DNA of 64,000 nt from Marinobacter sp. Arc7-DN-1 (GTDB lineage: Bacteria; Pseudomonadota; Gammaproteobacteria; Pseudomonadales; Oleiphilaceae): NCBI RefSeq assembly GCF_003441595.1, contig NZ_CP031848.1, positions 434,001 through 498,000 on the forward strand. The letters are read 5' to 3'. Under the pieces are notes generated by a model that had not been told where the DNA came from, made no database searches, and saw only the letters and a list, made by a program, of their open reading frames with translations. A program made the position numbers and the translations under genes. Below, piece after piece: positions 11,296 through 20,715 of this stretch. Positions within the stretch are counted from its first letter, which is position 1. Every line of letters starts with the position of its first letter.

Positions 11296-11955
11296 TTACA
11301 GAACGTACCGGCGGATGAAACGGCCAATATCCAGCACTTCCTCAAGGCACACGCTGTGCTCCATGGGGAAGGTCTGGTACGTGGGCTCGTAACCCATGTC
11401 TTTCAGGGTTTCGACACTGCGCACACCCAGTGATTCCGGGACAATCGGGTCAAAGGTGCCGTGGTAAACGCTGATGGGAACCTCGGCGTTTGCTTCGGAG
11501 CGCTGAACGGAATCCGCCGTGGCGAAATAGGTCGATAACGCCAGAATGCCACCCAGGCGTTCCGGGTAGCTAAGGCCCAACTCATAGGCAACCGCCCCGC
11601 CCTGGGAGAAACCGGCGATGATAATCCGGCGGGCGGGAATGCCCTTTTCGCTTTCCCGTTCCACCAGCTTGCCGACAGCCTTGGCCGACGTCATCAGCTG
11701 TTCGGTGTCCACCACCCGGTCGATGTCCATCGCCTTGATGTCATACCAGGCCGGCATGGTCATCCCGCCGTTGATGGTGACCGGCAGGTTGGGGGCGTGA
11801 GGGAAAATAAATCGCACCGCCGCATCCTCCGGCAGGCCAAGCTCAGGCACAACCGGTTCAAAATCGTGGCCGCTGGCGCCAAGGCCATGGAGCCATATAA
11901 CGGCCGCAGTCGGGTTTTCCCCGGTCTCGAGTTCAATATACTGAAGATCTTGCAC
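11296..11955 (-). CDS. Alpha/beta-hydrolase, phospholipase/carboxylesterase family
   Basis: 219 residues of the YpfH/carboxylesterase 2 group. The GFSQGG nucleophile elbow (catalytic Ser) lies at about residue 115. The aspartate is in YHGTFDPIVP and the histidine in MEHSVCLEE near the end. LHGLGASGHDF forms the oxyanion region. No signal peptide is seen, so it is cytoplasmic. It hydrolyses short acyl esters, and the natural substrate cannot be inferred. It sits alone, convergent to glgP and 36 bases downstream of the acyltransferase gene, so it may be co-transcribed with it. Confidence 0.9.
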   Translation of the reverse strand: MQDLQYIELETGENPTAAVIWLHGLGASGHDFEPVVPELGLPEDAAVRFIFPHAPNLPVTINGGMTMPAWYDIKAMDIDRVVDTEQLMTSAKAVGKLVERESEKGIPARRIIIAGFSQGGAVAYELGLSYPERLGGILALSTYFATADSVQRSEANAEVPISVYHGTFDPIVPESLGVRSVETLKDMGYEPTYQTFPMEHSVCLEEVLDIGRFIRRYVL

Positions 11956-11991
11956 TGGGCTACCTCTTGTCAGAAAAAATGTAAGGCCGGG

Positions 11992-13218
11992 TCATTCGGA
12001 ACCGTTGGCCTTCCCGGTGTTGGCTTCAAGGGCCGTCACCACCGGATTGGCATACATATCCAGCAGGTAGGGTCGAATCGCCGGGTCGCAGGCACCCAGA
12101 CGTCGCTCCATTTCCGCCTCGGCCGCCTCCATTTCCGCTGGTGACCAAGTTTCCGCGGTTACCACGGCATCGCTCACGGTATCGGGTGTGGCGTGGGCCC
12201 CGGGGTGGAGTCCTCGCTGCTGATAAGCCACCAGGTTTGAGGCATGAAGGTGATAATTGGCGTGCATTTCCCGGTCTATCCGGGCAGCAAGGTCCTTTGG
12301 ATTCTCCGGTGAATCATGGATGGGAGCTCCAAAATGCACGTGCACATGGCCCTTGAAGCCGGTCAGGCCCCTCATGATCTGTTCGGTATCCTCACCTTCC
12401 CGCTTGATGTATCCGCCGGTGCGGGCCCGGGCTTCCAGTTCCTGAGCCTTGTCGGCATCGCAGGGGTCGTATTCGTAGGCAATAGAGACAGGCACAATGT
12501 GCAGCCGGTTCATGGCCTCCGCGAAACCGAGTCCGCTTTTCTTGCGGCTCATGTAGAACATTTTGACGATGGCCGGATCGGTGTAATCAAGTCCATCCTT
12601 GGCACGGCCTTCACGTTGTGCAATCCAGATGCTGTGATTAGTATCGATGCTATGGTTGATGAAACTGGAGAGGGTGATGTAGGCGTCCCGCATTTCCCGC
12701 GGGCTGGTCATATTACGGCGCACCACAAAACTCTTGTTCAGCCGCATCATTTCCGCAAATACCGGGTTTGCCAACAGGTTGTCGCCAATGGCGATCCGTG
12801 TGGTGCGGAAACCATTCTGGAACAACAGATAGTTCACCACCATCGGGTCAAATACAATGTCCCGGTGGTTTGAAATGAACAGGTGGGCGCTGTGTTTGCT
12901 GAGATTTTCCAGACCACTGGTGGTCACCCGTGTGGTGGTGTTGTCCACCAGTTCACCGACGTAGCTGGAGAGCCCTGCCTGCAAGTCGTCGATTCGACTG
13001 TAATATCCGAAATGGCTGGCCAGCCAGCGACGGGTAAACACCCGCAATATGGCAGGCGCCCAGCGGGCAAGTGTCGGTGACTTGAAGCGACCGACCATAT
13101 CCAGAAATTCCTGATCGTTGACCAGGCGGTTAATCGCAGCGCCGGTTTCTTCGTCCGAATAGGGACGGATGGCATCAAATTCCTGCATGGAAGCCCTGTT
13201 ATTATCAGTGTCTGTCAC
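11992..13218 (-). CDS. 1-acyl-sn-glycerol-3-phosphate acyltransferase family protein
   Basis: 408 residues, longer than PlsC. The acyltransferase signature [10 protein letters not shown] appears near residue 120, followed by the FVVRRN and [12 protein letters not shown] blocks that bind the glycerol-phosphate substrate. A C-terminal extension of about 120 residues (from [10 protein letters not shown]) is typical of this proteobacterial subfamily. It probably adds the second acyl chain to lysophosphatidate or remodels phospholipids. No strong membrane helix is obvious. It precedes the esterase gene on the same strand and diverges from recQ. Confidence 0.82.
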   Translation of the reverse strand: MTDTDNNRASMQEFDAIRPYSDEETGAAINRLVNDQEFLDMVGRFKSPTLARWAPAILRVFTRRWLASHFGYYSRIDDLQAGLSSYVGELVDNTTTRVTTSGLENLSKHSAHLFISNHRDIVFDPMVVNYLLFQNGFRTTRIAIGDNLLANPVFAEMMRLNKSFVVRRNMTSPREMRDAYITLSSFINHSIDTNHSIWIAQREGRAKDGLDYTDPAIVKMFYMSRKKSGLGFAEAMNRLHIVPVSIAYEYDPCDADKAQELEARARTGGYIKREGEDTEQIMRGLTGFKGHVHVHFGAPIHDSPENPKDLAARIDREMHANYHLHASNLVAYQQRGLHPGAHATPDTVSDAVVTAETWSPAEMEAAEAEMERRLGACDPAIRPYLLDMYANPVVTALEANTGKANGSE

Positions 13219-13408
13219 AGTATGGCGTGAACCGGTGGTTCAAAAGCGCGGTATTGTAGCGTTTCTTCCGCTACTTTGCCTCCATCCGGACACCTGGTTT
13301 GCTGGCCAATCGCCAGGGTTATTCTGGTATCATTGGCCACCGCGCGCCGAACAGGGCATTTTACCTGCACCCAAACACCGGCTCCTTGCCGGCTTAACCG
13401 GTTACCCT

Positions 13409-15277
13409 ATGTATCTTGATCAGAACTTCGAACAGCTTTCCACCGAGCGCCCCACCTCCTCAGGCCGGGATCCGGAACAGGTTCTGCACGAAGTCTTTGG
13501 TTATGAAACCTTCCGGCCGCTGCAGGGTGACATTATCCGGGAAGTTTCGGAAGGCCGGGATGCGCTGGTACTGATGCCTACCGGGGGCGGTAAATCCCTG
13601 TGCTATCAGGTGCCGGCCCTGGTACGGTCGGGAACGGCCATCGTCATCTCGCCGCTGATCGCACTGATGCAGGACCAGGTCGCGGCCCTGAAGGAATTGG
13701 GCGTAAAAGCCGCATTCCTCAACTCCACCATGGATTTCGAGCAGGCCCGCGCCACCGAATACGCGCTGATGACCGGCGAACTGGATCTGCTTTACTGCGC
13801 CCCGGAACGGCTGATTCAGCCACGCACCATCGAGCTGCTGCACAATGCCTCCATCGCCCTGTTTGCCATTGACGAAGCCCACTGTGTTTCCCAGTGGGGC
13901 CACGATTTCCGCTCCGATTACCTGCAGCTGAGCCTGCTGGCGGAGGCTTTTCCCGGCATACCACGGATCGCGCTGACAGCAACCGCCGATGAGCGCACCC
14001 GCAGGGAGATTGCAGAACGGCTGTCGCTCACCACGGCAAAGCACTTCGTCAGTGGTTTCGATCGCCCGAATATTCAATATCGTATCGCACCAAAGACGAA
14101 CGCCAACAAACAGTTACTGGATTTTATTAAAGCAGAACACGAAGGGGACTGCGGCATCGTCTACTGCCTTTCCCGCAACAAGGTGGATGCCACGGCAAAA
14201 ACCCTCGCCCAGAAAGGCTACACCGCTCTGCCCTACCACGCCGGGCTTTCAGGTGAGCAGCGGGCCCATCACCAGGAACGGTTCCTGCGGGAAGACGGTG
14301 TCATTATTGTCGCCACCATTGCCTTTGGCATGGGCATTGACAAACCCGACGTACGCTTTGTAGCCCACCTGGACCTGCCGAAAAGCCTGGAGGCTTATTA
14401 CCAGGAAACCGGCCGGGCCGGACGCGACGGCAAGCCCTCCACCGCCTGGATGGTCTACGGCCTGCAGGATGTGATCAAGTTGCGGCAGATGCTTGAGGGT
14501 TCCCAAGGCAACGACCAGTTCAAGCGGGTAGAACGCCAGAAGCTGGACGCCATGCTGGGCCTTTGCGAGGTCACCAGTTGCCGCCGGCAGGTGCTTCTCC
14601 GCTACTTCGGCGACCAGCTTGATGAACCTTGCGGTAACTGCGATACCTGCCTGAATCCCCCGGAAACCTGGGACGGAACCGTTGCCGTGCAGAAGGCGCT
14701 GTCCTGCGTATTCCGCACTGGCCAGCGGTTTGGTGTGACCTATCTCATCGACGTACTGCGAGGCTCTGAAAACGAGCGCATCCTGCAATCCGGGCACCAT
14801 CAGGTATCGACCTATGGGATCGGAACCGAGCTCAGTGTTAACGAATGGAAATCGGTATTCAGGCAGTTGGTGGCAAACGGTTACCTGCGGGCAGATCCGG
14901 ACGGCTACGGCGCGTTGCAGCTAACTGAACAGTGCCGGCCCTTGCTGAAGGGTAAGCAGGCCATCGAATTGCGTAAAGACCCGGTGGTTAAAAAGACCTC
15001 AAGCCGCTCCGCAGGTAGCCGTGCCAGTGCACCGATAAAAGACCAGATCACCGACCAGGCCGGCTGGGAAGCCCTGCGAGCCTGCCGCAAGGCCCTCGCG
15101 GACAGGCAGGGCGTGCCTCCCTATGTGATCTTCCACGACACCACCCTGCTCGGCATGCTCGAGCGCAAACCACGCACGCTCGAAGAACTTGCGGAAGTCA
15201 GTGGTGTCGGTGCCGCAAAGCTCGGGAAATACGGCGAGATTTTCCTGGAAACAATCGCAGGTCTGGATCAGGCCTGA
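13409..15277 (+). CDS. recQ: ATP-dependent DNA helicase RecQ
   Basis: 622 residues from the ATG at 13409. The open frame extends 80 codons further upstream, but that part is divergent, low-complexity and without family likeness. Walker A is MPTGGGKS at about residue 57, DEAH is in [17 protein letters not shown], and the helicase C-terminal [15 protein letters not shown] and [10 protein letters not shown] motifs are intact. The zinc-binding cysteines (C-x16-CGNCDTC) are followed by a winged helix and an HRDC domain ([20 protein letters not shown]). A 3'-5' helicase for recombination and fork repair. It is monocistronic, with the convergent thioesterase-like gene four bases downstream. Confidence 0.96.
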   Translation: MYLDQNFEQLSTERPTSSGRDPEQVLHEVFGYETFRPLQGDIIREVSEGRDALVLMPTGGGKSLCYQVPALVRSGTAIVISPLIALMQDQVAALKELGVKAAFLNSTMDFEQARATEYALMTGELDLLYCAPERLIQPRTIELLHNASIALFAIDEAHCVSQWGHDFRSDYLQLSLLAEAFPGIPRIALTATADERTRREIAERLSLTTAKHFVSGFDRPNIQYRIAPKTNANKQLLDFIKAEHEGDCGIVYCLSRNKVDATAKTLAQKGYTALPYHAGLSGEQRAHHQERFLREDGVIIVATIAFGMGIDKPDVRFVAHLDLPKSLEAYYQETGRAGRDGKPSTAWMVYGLQDVIKLRQMLEGSQGNDQFKRVERQKLDAMLGLCEVTSCRRQVLLRYFGDQLDEPCGNCDTCLNPPETWDGTVAVQKALSCVFRTGQRFGVTYLIDVLRGSENERILQSGHHQVSTYGIGTELSVNEWKSVFRQLVANGYLRADPDGYGALQLTEQCRPLLKGKQAIELRKDPVVKKTSSRSAGSRASAPIKDQITDQAGWEALRACRKALADRQGVPPYVIFHDTTLLGMLERKPRTLEELAEVSGVGAAKLGKYGEIFLETIAGLDQA

Positions 15278-15280
15278 GTT

Positions 15281-15835
15281 TCAGGCCTCGGCTTTAAAGC
15301 CCTTCTTCCTCACCCGGTAGTGCGCCATCGAAGTGGCTACGTGGTTGCCTTCCTGATCCACCAGCGTTCCTTCCAGGGTGAATTTCGCCCGGCCGGTTTC
15401 ATCGGCATCGGCGAGAATCGCTGCCACCGTTTCCGGGGCCAGCGAGAACTCCACCGTTACATCGGAATTGGCAGGTTGCAGGAACTGCAGGGTCATTTCC
15501 TTGAGAATCGGTGTATAGGAGGGCCCCAGATCAAACAGCGTCAGCACACCACCGGGAATCTCCGCGACCAGGAAATAGGCGCCGGCATAGAGACTGCCAA
15601 AGTGGTTCTTGTTCCCTTTCAGTCGAATTCTTGCCCGCACATAGCCTGGCCGTACCTCCTCTACGCTGAAACCGTTTCGCGGTGCAAAAGGAATGGAAAA
15701 CCCGATAATCCTGTTAACCGCCGCATAGCCGCCGGTTTTTTTGAGCCAGGCCAGAGGGCTGGCCAGGGTGGCTTTTGGGTCCGTGCGGGAAACCCACTGG
15801 CCGGTCGCACCAATAAGGTTGTCGATAAGCGCCAT
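15281..15835 (-). CDS. DUF4442 hot-dog fold (thioesterase-like) protein
   Basis: About 184 residues matching the DUF4442 family, a hot-dog fold related to acyl-CoA thioesterases and PaaI. NHFGSLYAGAYFLVAEIPGGV resembles the substrate-binding helix and core strand of hot-dog enzymes. I prefer the second ATG (15835), with GGAG seven bases upstream, over the first (15841). No catalytic residues can be assigned with confidence. It is convergent with recQ and lies just downstream of the chemoreceptor on the same strand. Confidence 0.8.
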   Translation of the reverse strand: MALIDNLIGATGQWVSRTDPKATLASPLAWLKKTGGYAAVNRIIGFSIPFAPRNGFSVEEVRPGYVRARIRLKGNKNHFGSLYAGAYFLVAEIPGGVLTLFDLGPSYTPILKEMTLQFLQPANSDVTVEFSLAPETVAAILADADETGRAKFTLEGTLVDQEGNHVATSMAHYRVRKKGFKAEA

Positions 15836-15867
15836 AATCATACTCCGCTATTGGGTTGAAGGTGATG

Positions 15868-17754
15868 TCAGACCCGGAAGCGGGACACGTTCTTATTCAG
15901 CGTTGTTCCAATGCTCTCAATCTGGCCGCTGTAAACATCGTTCTCACTGGCAGCGGCAGCGGCTTCCTGGCCCTGGTCAGCAATACGGGTGACCGAGGAG
16001 TTCAGCTCTTCCGTCACCGAGGTCTGCTGCTCAGAGGCGGTGGCGATCTGGGACGTCATCTGGCTGATGGATGTAATGGCCTCGGCAATTCGATTCAGTG
16101 CCTCCATTGCGTCCTGGGCTTTTTCCATACTGACGTTGGAAACCGCGGTTGATGCCTTCATGACCTCCACGGCATCGTTGGCACCCTTCTGCAGGCGCTC
16201 GATCATGTTACTGATTTCCTCGGTGCTGGTCTGGGTGCGCTGGGCCAGGTTACGAACTTCATCGGCAACCACCGCAAAACCGCGCCCGGCCTCACCGGCC
16301 CGGGCCGCCTCAATGGCTGCGTTCAGGGCCAGCAGGTTGGTTTGCGCGGCAATGCCCTGAATCACGTCCAGCACCGTAGTGATGGAGCTCACATCCTTGC
16401 CAAGGGTATCGATAACCTCCGCAGCGGTGTTGATTTCTTTCGACAGCTTCTGAACGGCGTTCCGGGAGGCCGCGACTGTCTCCAGCGACGCACGGCTGTC
16501 ACTGTCGGCGGTGTTTGCGGCGTCTGCGGTCTGTTGGGCGTTCCGGGCAATTTCTCCGGCCGCAGCGGACATTTCATTGATTGCGGTTGCCACCATATCA
16601 ATCTCGGCCTGTTGGCTGTCAACGCTGGCGCGGCTGGCGCTGGCAGTGTCTCTCAGAGACCTGACATTGCCGCCAAGCTCGGCACTGCCCTTCTGAACAT
16701 CCCGGACCACGGTCTGGATGTTCTCAACGAACCGGTTAAAGCTTTTCGCTAACTGGCCAAACTCGTCTTTGGCACTGTCGTCCAGACGCTGGGTCAGGTC
16801 CGCATCGCCGCTGCCGATATCCGCCATGGCATTATTCAGGCGGCGAACCGGAGCCATAAGAACCTTGATACCAAGGTGCAGAACGACCAGAGAGACGATC
16901 AGGCCAATAGCAGCCATGACCAGGCCTGTCATCCGGGCACTCTGTACCGGCGCATTGATCTTGTCGTCATTGACAAAGGTACCCAGGTACCAGTTCACGC
17001 CCCGGGCTTCACTGATGGGGTGGAAGCTGGCGTTCCAGGTGCCTTCGTCATTCTCATAAACAACGGCATTGCCGCCCAGGTCCGGTTTGCCACCAATCAA
17101 TCCACTGATATTTTGGCCGACCAGTTCCTGGCGGGGATGGAACAGAACCGTGCCCTGTTCGTTGATCACCGCAGCGTAGCCGGTGTCTGCCAGGGTAACC
17201 GTAGACAGCGTTTTGGCGATCGCTCCCAGGCCAATATCCGCACCGGCCACGCCTTCATACTCTCCACGTTTAACCGGCGCGAGCGTTGAAATGATCATGT
17301 CGCCGGTTCCCGCGTCCTGGTATGGCTTGGTAAAAGAAGCTCTGCCAAGACTCACGGCTTTCTTAAACCAGGGCCGCTGCCTTGGATCGAAATCCGCCGG
17401 CAGGGTCGCGTCGGCTTCAGGCGTTTGCATAAGCATGTAGCCGTCTGTCCGGCCCACGTAAGCATCCCTGAACCCGCCACCGCTCCTGATCATCTGCAGA
17501 ACAAGCCGGGCCTGATCATCATCCTGAACACTTTCCAGCGCTTTTGCCGTGGCTTCGGTCATCGTCAGGCGGGTATTGAGCCACTCGGCAATACTCGACG
17601 TACTCTGCTTTACCGTGTCGTCGATCAATGCGTCGACATAGGTTTCCGTGGTGCTCTGCAGTCGTACATCGCCTGAGAGCGTGAACGCTGCCATGACCAG
17701 CAGCAGCAAAACACCGAAAGCCGTCAGGAGCTTCTGTTCGAAAGTCAGTTGCAC
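15868..17754 (-). CDS. Methyl-accepting chemotaxis protein with Cache sensor domain
   Basis: About 628 residues. An N-terminal membrane helix (residues ~5-27) is followed by a periplasmic double-Cache-like sensor with the [12 protein letters not shown] and [11 protein letters not shown] motifs. A second helix comes near residue 275, then a HAMP linker ([14 protein letters not shown]), and the cytoplasmic signalling coiled coil with the conserved hairpin tip [33 protein letters not shown]. Cache receptors of this kind usually sense small carboxylates or amino acids, and the ligand is not predictable here. I prefer the GTG at 17754 (GAGGAA six bases upstream) over the TTG at 17772. A sigma-28 promoter lies upstream. 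Confidence 0.92.
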   Translation of the reverse strand: MQLTFEQKLLTAFGVLLLLVMAAFTLSGDVRLQSTTETYVDALIDDTVKQSTSSIAEWLNTRLTMTEATAKALESVQDDDQARLVLQMIRSGGGFRDAYVGRTDGYMLMQTPEADATLPADFDPRQRPWFKKAVSLGRASFTKPYQDAGTGDMIISTLAPVKRGEYEGVAGADIGLGAIAKTLSTVTLADTGYAAVINEQGTVLFHPRQELVGQNISGLIGGKPDLGGNAVVYENDEGTWNASFHPISEARGVNWYLGTFVNDDKINAPVQSARMTGLVMAAIGLIVSLVVLHLGIKVLMAPVRRLNNAMADIGSGDADLTQRLDDSAKDEFGQLAKSFNRFVENIQTVVRDVQKGSAELGGNVRSLRDTASASRASVDSQQAEIDMVATAINEMSAAAGEIARNAQQTADAANTADSDSRASLETVAASRNAVQKLSKEINTAAEVIDTLGKDVSSITTVLDVIQGIAAQTNLLALNAAIEAARAGEAGRGFAVVADEVRNLAQRTQTSTEEISNMIERLQKGANDAVEVMKASTAVSNVSMEKAQDAMEALNRIAEAITSISQMTSQIATASEQQTSVTEELNSSVTRIADQGQEAAAAASENDVYSGQIESIGTTLNKNVSRFRV

Positions 17755-17837
17755 ATTCACTTCCTCGGTCAAAAAGGTGGGGGTTTGGAAAAGCGCCGGA
17801 TACTACACCCGGCAGAAATTTATATCCGTTAAATCTT

Positions 17838-17864
17838 GTTTCGGCCCACCATGCGAAGTCTTTA
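17838..17864 (-). promoter_or_regulatory. Sigma-28 (FliA) type promoter for the chemoreceptor
   Basis: Read on the minus strand, TAAAGACT (-35, 17857-17864) and GCCGAAAC (-10, 17838-17845) are separated by exactly 11 bases. The enterobacterial FliA consensus is TAAAGTTT-N11-GCCGATAA. All of TAAAG and GCCGA match at the correct spacing. It lies about 65-85 bases before the chemoreceptor start, the expected place. This ties the receptor to the flagellar regulon. Confidence 0.7.
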
Positions 17865-17945
17865 ACGGCTTCTGATAAACTTTCACAGTATTGACGGGTT
17901 CCAGCCCTTTGTCCTTTTTTTCAAATTAAACGGGAGCCGAACTGA

Positions 17946-19466
17946 ATGGCCCATGAAGAACTGCATCTTAACCTCCGGAATCTGAAGCTTGAGGACTATG
18001 GCCAGCTCCAGCAACTGATGGACCGGGTCTACGATGACATCGGGGGCGCCTGGCCCAAGGAAACCATCAAGGCACTGGTAGAGCAGTTCCCGGATGGGCA
18101 GATCTGCATTGAGGAAAGCGGGCAGCTGGTGGCGGTAGCGCTGACTGTACTCGTGAAGTACGAACGGTTCAGTAACCCCCACACCTACGACGACCTGATC
18201 CTCCGGAACGAAAAAATCTGGCATAACGCTAATGGCGATTCGCTGTACGGGCTGGATGTGTTCATCCACCCGGAATACCGCGGTTATCGCCTGGGCCGTC
18301 GGCTCTACGAAGCCCGCAAAGAACTCTGCCGCTCCATGAACCTGCGGGCGATTCTCGCAGGCGGACGTATACCGAACTATTTCAAGTACGCCGAGCAGTA
18401 CTCACCGGAAGAATACATTCAGCGGGTGGACCGCAAGGAAATCTACGATCCGATCCTGAGCTTTCAGCTCTCGAACGATTTCCAGGTTACCCGGCTGATG
18501 CACAAATACCTGCCGGAGGACGAAAAATCCCTCGGCTACGCCACGCTGCTGGAATGGCGGAATATTCTCTACACCCCGCCCTCGTCGATTCTGAACGTTA
18601 AAAAGACCCAGGTTCGCCTGGGCGCCGTTCAGTGGCAGATGCGTGAATTCACCTCCGTGGAGGAAGTGCTGAAACAGGTGGAGTACTTCGTTGACGCGCT
18701 GTCTGATTACAAGAGCGACTTCGCCCTGTTCCCGGAATTTTTTAACGCGCCGCTGATGGGCCTGACTGACCAGATGGACCAGACCCGGGCCATTCGTTTC
18801 CTGGCCGGGTTTACCCAGCAGTTCCGGGAAGAAATGTCTGAAATGGCAGTGAGTTACAACATAAACATCGTCACCGGCTCTATGCCGCTGATTGAAAATG
18901 ACCGGGTGTATAACGTCTCATACCTGTGCCACCGTGATGGCCGGGTAGACGAGCAGCGCAAGATCCACATCACGCCCCACGAGCGCCGTGACTGGGTCAT
19001 CGAGGGTGGCAACGAGTTCAAGGTGTTCGAAACCGACGCTGGCCGGGTCGCCATCATGATCTGCTACGACATCGAGTTCCCGGAGCTTGGCCGCATGGCA
19101 GCCGCCCAGGATGTGGACATTATCCTCGTGCCCTTCTGGACGGATACCAAGAACGGTTATCTGCGCGTTCGTCACTGTGCCCAGGCCCGGGCAATCGAAA
19201 ACGAGTGTTATGTCGTAATCACCGGCAGCGTCGGTAACTTGCCGAAAGTTGAGAACCTGGACGTCCAGTATGCCCAGTCCTCCGTATTCTCGCCGTCTGA
19301 CTTTGCCTTCCCCCACGATGCGGTGATGGCGGAGACAACGCCGAATACCGAGATGATCATGTTCTCTGACATGGATCTGGAAAAGCTGATGCTGGTGCGT
19401 AACGAGGGGTCCGTCACCAACCTGAAAGATCGCCGTGTTGATATGTACGAACAGAAAAACAAGTGA
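17946..19466 (+). CDS. GNAT acetyltransferase - carbon-nitrogen hydrolase fusion
   Basis: 506 residues with two domains. Residues ~1-200 form a GNAT-like domain (VFIHPEYRGYRLGRRLYEARKEL is the acetyl-CoA pyrophosphate loop). Residues ~215-506 form a nitrilase-superfamily domain with the Glu-Lys-Cys triad: Glu264 in FPEFFNAPL, Lys in QRKIHITPHE, and Cys373 in MICYDIEFPE. Such fusions are common in proteobacteria and their substrate is unknown. Amide hydrolysis of a small metabolite is the usual expectation for the second domain. The gene stands alone after a GGGAG ribosome binding site. Confidence 0.92.
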   Translation: MAHEELHLNLRNLKLEDYGQLQQLMDRVYDDIGGAWPKETIKALVEQFPDGQICIEESGQLVAVALTVLVKYERFSNPHTYDDLILRNEKIWHNANGDSLYGLDVFIHPEYRGYRLGRRLYEARKELCRSMNLRAILAGGRIPNYFKYAEQYSPEEYIQRVDRKEIYDPILSFQLSNDFQVTRLMHKYLPEDEKSLGYATLLEWRNILYTPPSSILNVKKTQVRLGAVQWQMREFTSVEEVLKQVEYFVDALSDYKSDFALFPEFFNAPLMGLTDQMDQTRAIRFLAGFTQQFREEMSEMAVSYNINIVTGSMPLIENDRVYNVSYLCHRDGRVDEQRKIHITPHERRDWVIEGGNEFKVFETDAGRVAIMICYDIEFPELGRMAAAQDVDIILVPFWTDTKNGYLRVRHCAQARAIENECYVVITGSVGNLPKVENLDVQYAQSSVFSPSDFAFPHDAVMAETTPNTEMIMFSDMDLEKLMLVRNEGSVTNLKDRRVDMYEQKNK

Positions 19467-19639
19467 TTTGGCCCGGGCAGCCAGGCCAGGCTGTTGAAAA
19501 ACTGCCTTAGGGGGCCATCGTATGGCACTGATGGCGTTGCAAAACCAAAAGTCAGTGTCTATTGTTTAATCAATATCCGATCTGCCTCCCAATGAGGCAG
19601 GTCGCCGTGGATACGGAAATCACCAGAGAACCTGAATTC

Positions 19640-20038
19640 ATGAATGAAGCATTGCCGGATCTTGTCGCCCGTTTCAAAGTCAGGCAGGGCCTTTTCAAAA
19701 AGGAACTTGTCGAAGCCTCCCTGTATGAACTGGACGGCTACGGGTGTGTTATGAAAACCGACAGGGTATTCAACCCGGGCGATACCCTGGTGCTGGATCT
19801 GGTTATGGATATGCCTTTTGACAAGATCCGTGCCGAAGGAATGTCTGGTCTGGTGACCGAGCGCAGAAAGCATTGCAGCAATTTCTTTTATTCCATCGAT
19901 TTCGTGGAATTCGACTCCAACGGAAACTCTTCCCCGGCTGAGAAACTTCGCAGGATCCGGGAAGTGCTTTCCAAAAAGCAGTCGCTCAGATCACGTCGTT
20001 CCTCAGGCTCCGTACCCGGTTTCCGGCAAATGGCCTGA
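19640..20038 (+). CDS. PilZ-like domain protein
   Basis: About 132 residues from the ATG at 19640 (GAGAAC upstream). The frame is open back to 19562, giving up to 158 residues, but the earlier start codons have no RBS. It begins with a basic stretch and contains DRVFNPGDTLVLDLVMDMPFDKIRAEG, which resembles the second half of a PilZ barrel. The early RxxxR of PilZ is not clearly present (VARFKVRQGLFKK), so c-di-GMP binding is uncertain. The C-terminus is lysine/arginine-rich (SKKQSLRSRRSSG). Function unknown. Confidence 0.6.
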   Translation: MNEALPDLVARFKVRQGLFKKELVEASLYELDGYGCVMKTDRVFNPGDTLVLDLVMDMPFDKIRAEGMSGLVTERRKHCSNFFYSIDFVEFDSNGNSSPAEKLRRIREVLSKKQSLRSRRSSGSVPGFRQMA

Positions 20039-20079
20039 TTCAGATTGTTTGTTGAAACCCGTCCAGAAGGAGACATTTC

Positions 20080-20715
20080 ATGGCGAAAAAAGCCAAACAG
20101 AACGTTGATAAAATCGTCAAGAAAGTGAATAAGGAGTTCGAAAAAACTTCTTCCCAGATCGAAGGCCTTGTTAACGATGCGTTGAAGCAGTTCGACAGCC
20201 TGCAGAATCAGGTTCAGGAGCCGGTGCGCAAACTGCTCAAGGAAATCGACGAGCTGCGTGACCGAGAGATGAAGCGGTTCCATGAGGAGTTCGAGCGTCG
20301 CCTGAACGAATTCCACGAGCTGCAGAGCAGCATTCTGGAGCGGCTCGGTGTCGCCTCTAAAGAGGCGGGCGCCGAGGTGAAGAAGCTGACCGATGAAGTC
20401 AGCAGGGAAGCCAGCACCGCAGCCAAGAAAGCCGCGCCGAAGAAAGCCACCAAGGCACCTGCCAAGAAGCCCGCTGACAAGAAACCTGCTGCCAGAAAAG
20501 CACCTGCCGCCAGGGCCGCGAAGCCGGTGGACAGGAGCGATCTCACCCAGGTCAAAGGCATCGGGCCGGCAACCGCGAAAAAGATGAAGGATGCGGGCAT
20601 CACTTCCATCGATCAGATTGCCAATCCTTCGGAGGCAGATCAGGAAAAGCTGAAGGCCTTCTCAAACATCAAGGGATACAGCCAGCTGACCGCTGAAGCC
20701 AAAAAAGTTAACTGA
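20080..20715 (+). CDS. Phasin / histone-like protein with C-terminal helix-hairpin-helix
   Basis: 211 residues. Residues 1-100 are a charged coiled-coil region like PHA-granule-associated PhaI/PhaF phasins (DKIVKKVNKEFEKTSSQIEGLVNDAL). Residues ~110-148 are an Ala-Lys-Pro tail of repeated KKAAPKK/APAKKPADKK units resembling histone H1 and the PhaF DNA-binding tail. The final ~55 residues (DLTQVKGIGPATAKKMKDAG) form a helix-hairpin-helix with the GxGxxxA signature. It could link polyester granules or another partner to DNA. No PHA synthase is in the window. Its stop overlaps the selD start (TGATG), so the two are translationally coupled, an unexpected pairing. Confidence 0.72.
   Translation: MAKKAKQNVDKIVKKVNKEFEKTSSQIEGLVNDALKQFDSLQNQVQEPVRKLLKEIDELRDREMKRFHEEFERRLNEFHELQSSILERLGVASKEAGAEVKKLTDEVSREASTAAKKAAPKKATKAPAKKPADKKPAARKAPAARAAKPVDRSDLTQVKGIGPATAKKMKDAGITSIDQIANPSEADQEKLKAFSNIKGYSQLTAEAKKVN

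Noticed and set aside
13169..13408. An 80-codon upstream extension of recQ
   Set aside because: It overlaps the start of the divergent acyltransferase, has no RBS and does not resemble RecQ.
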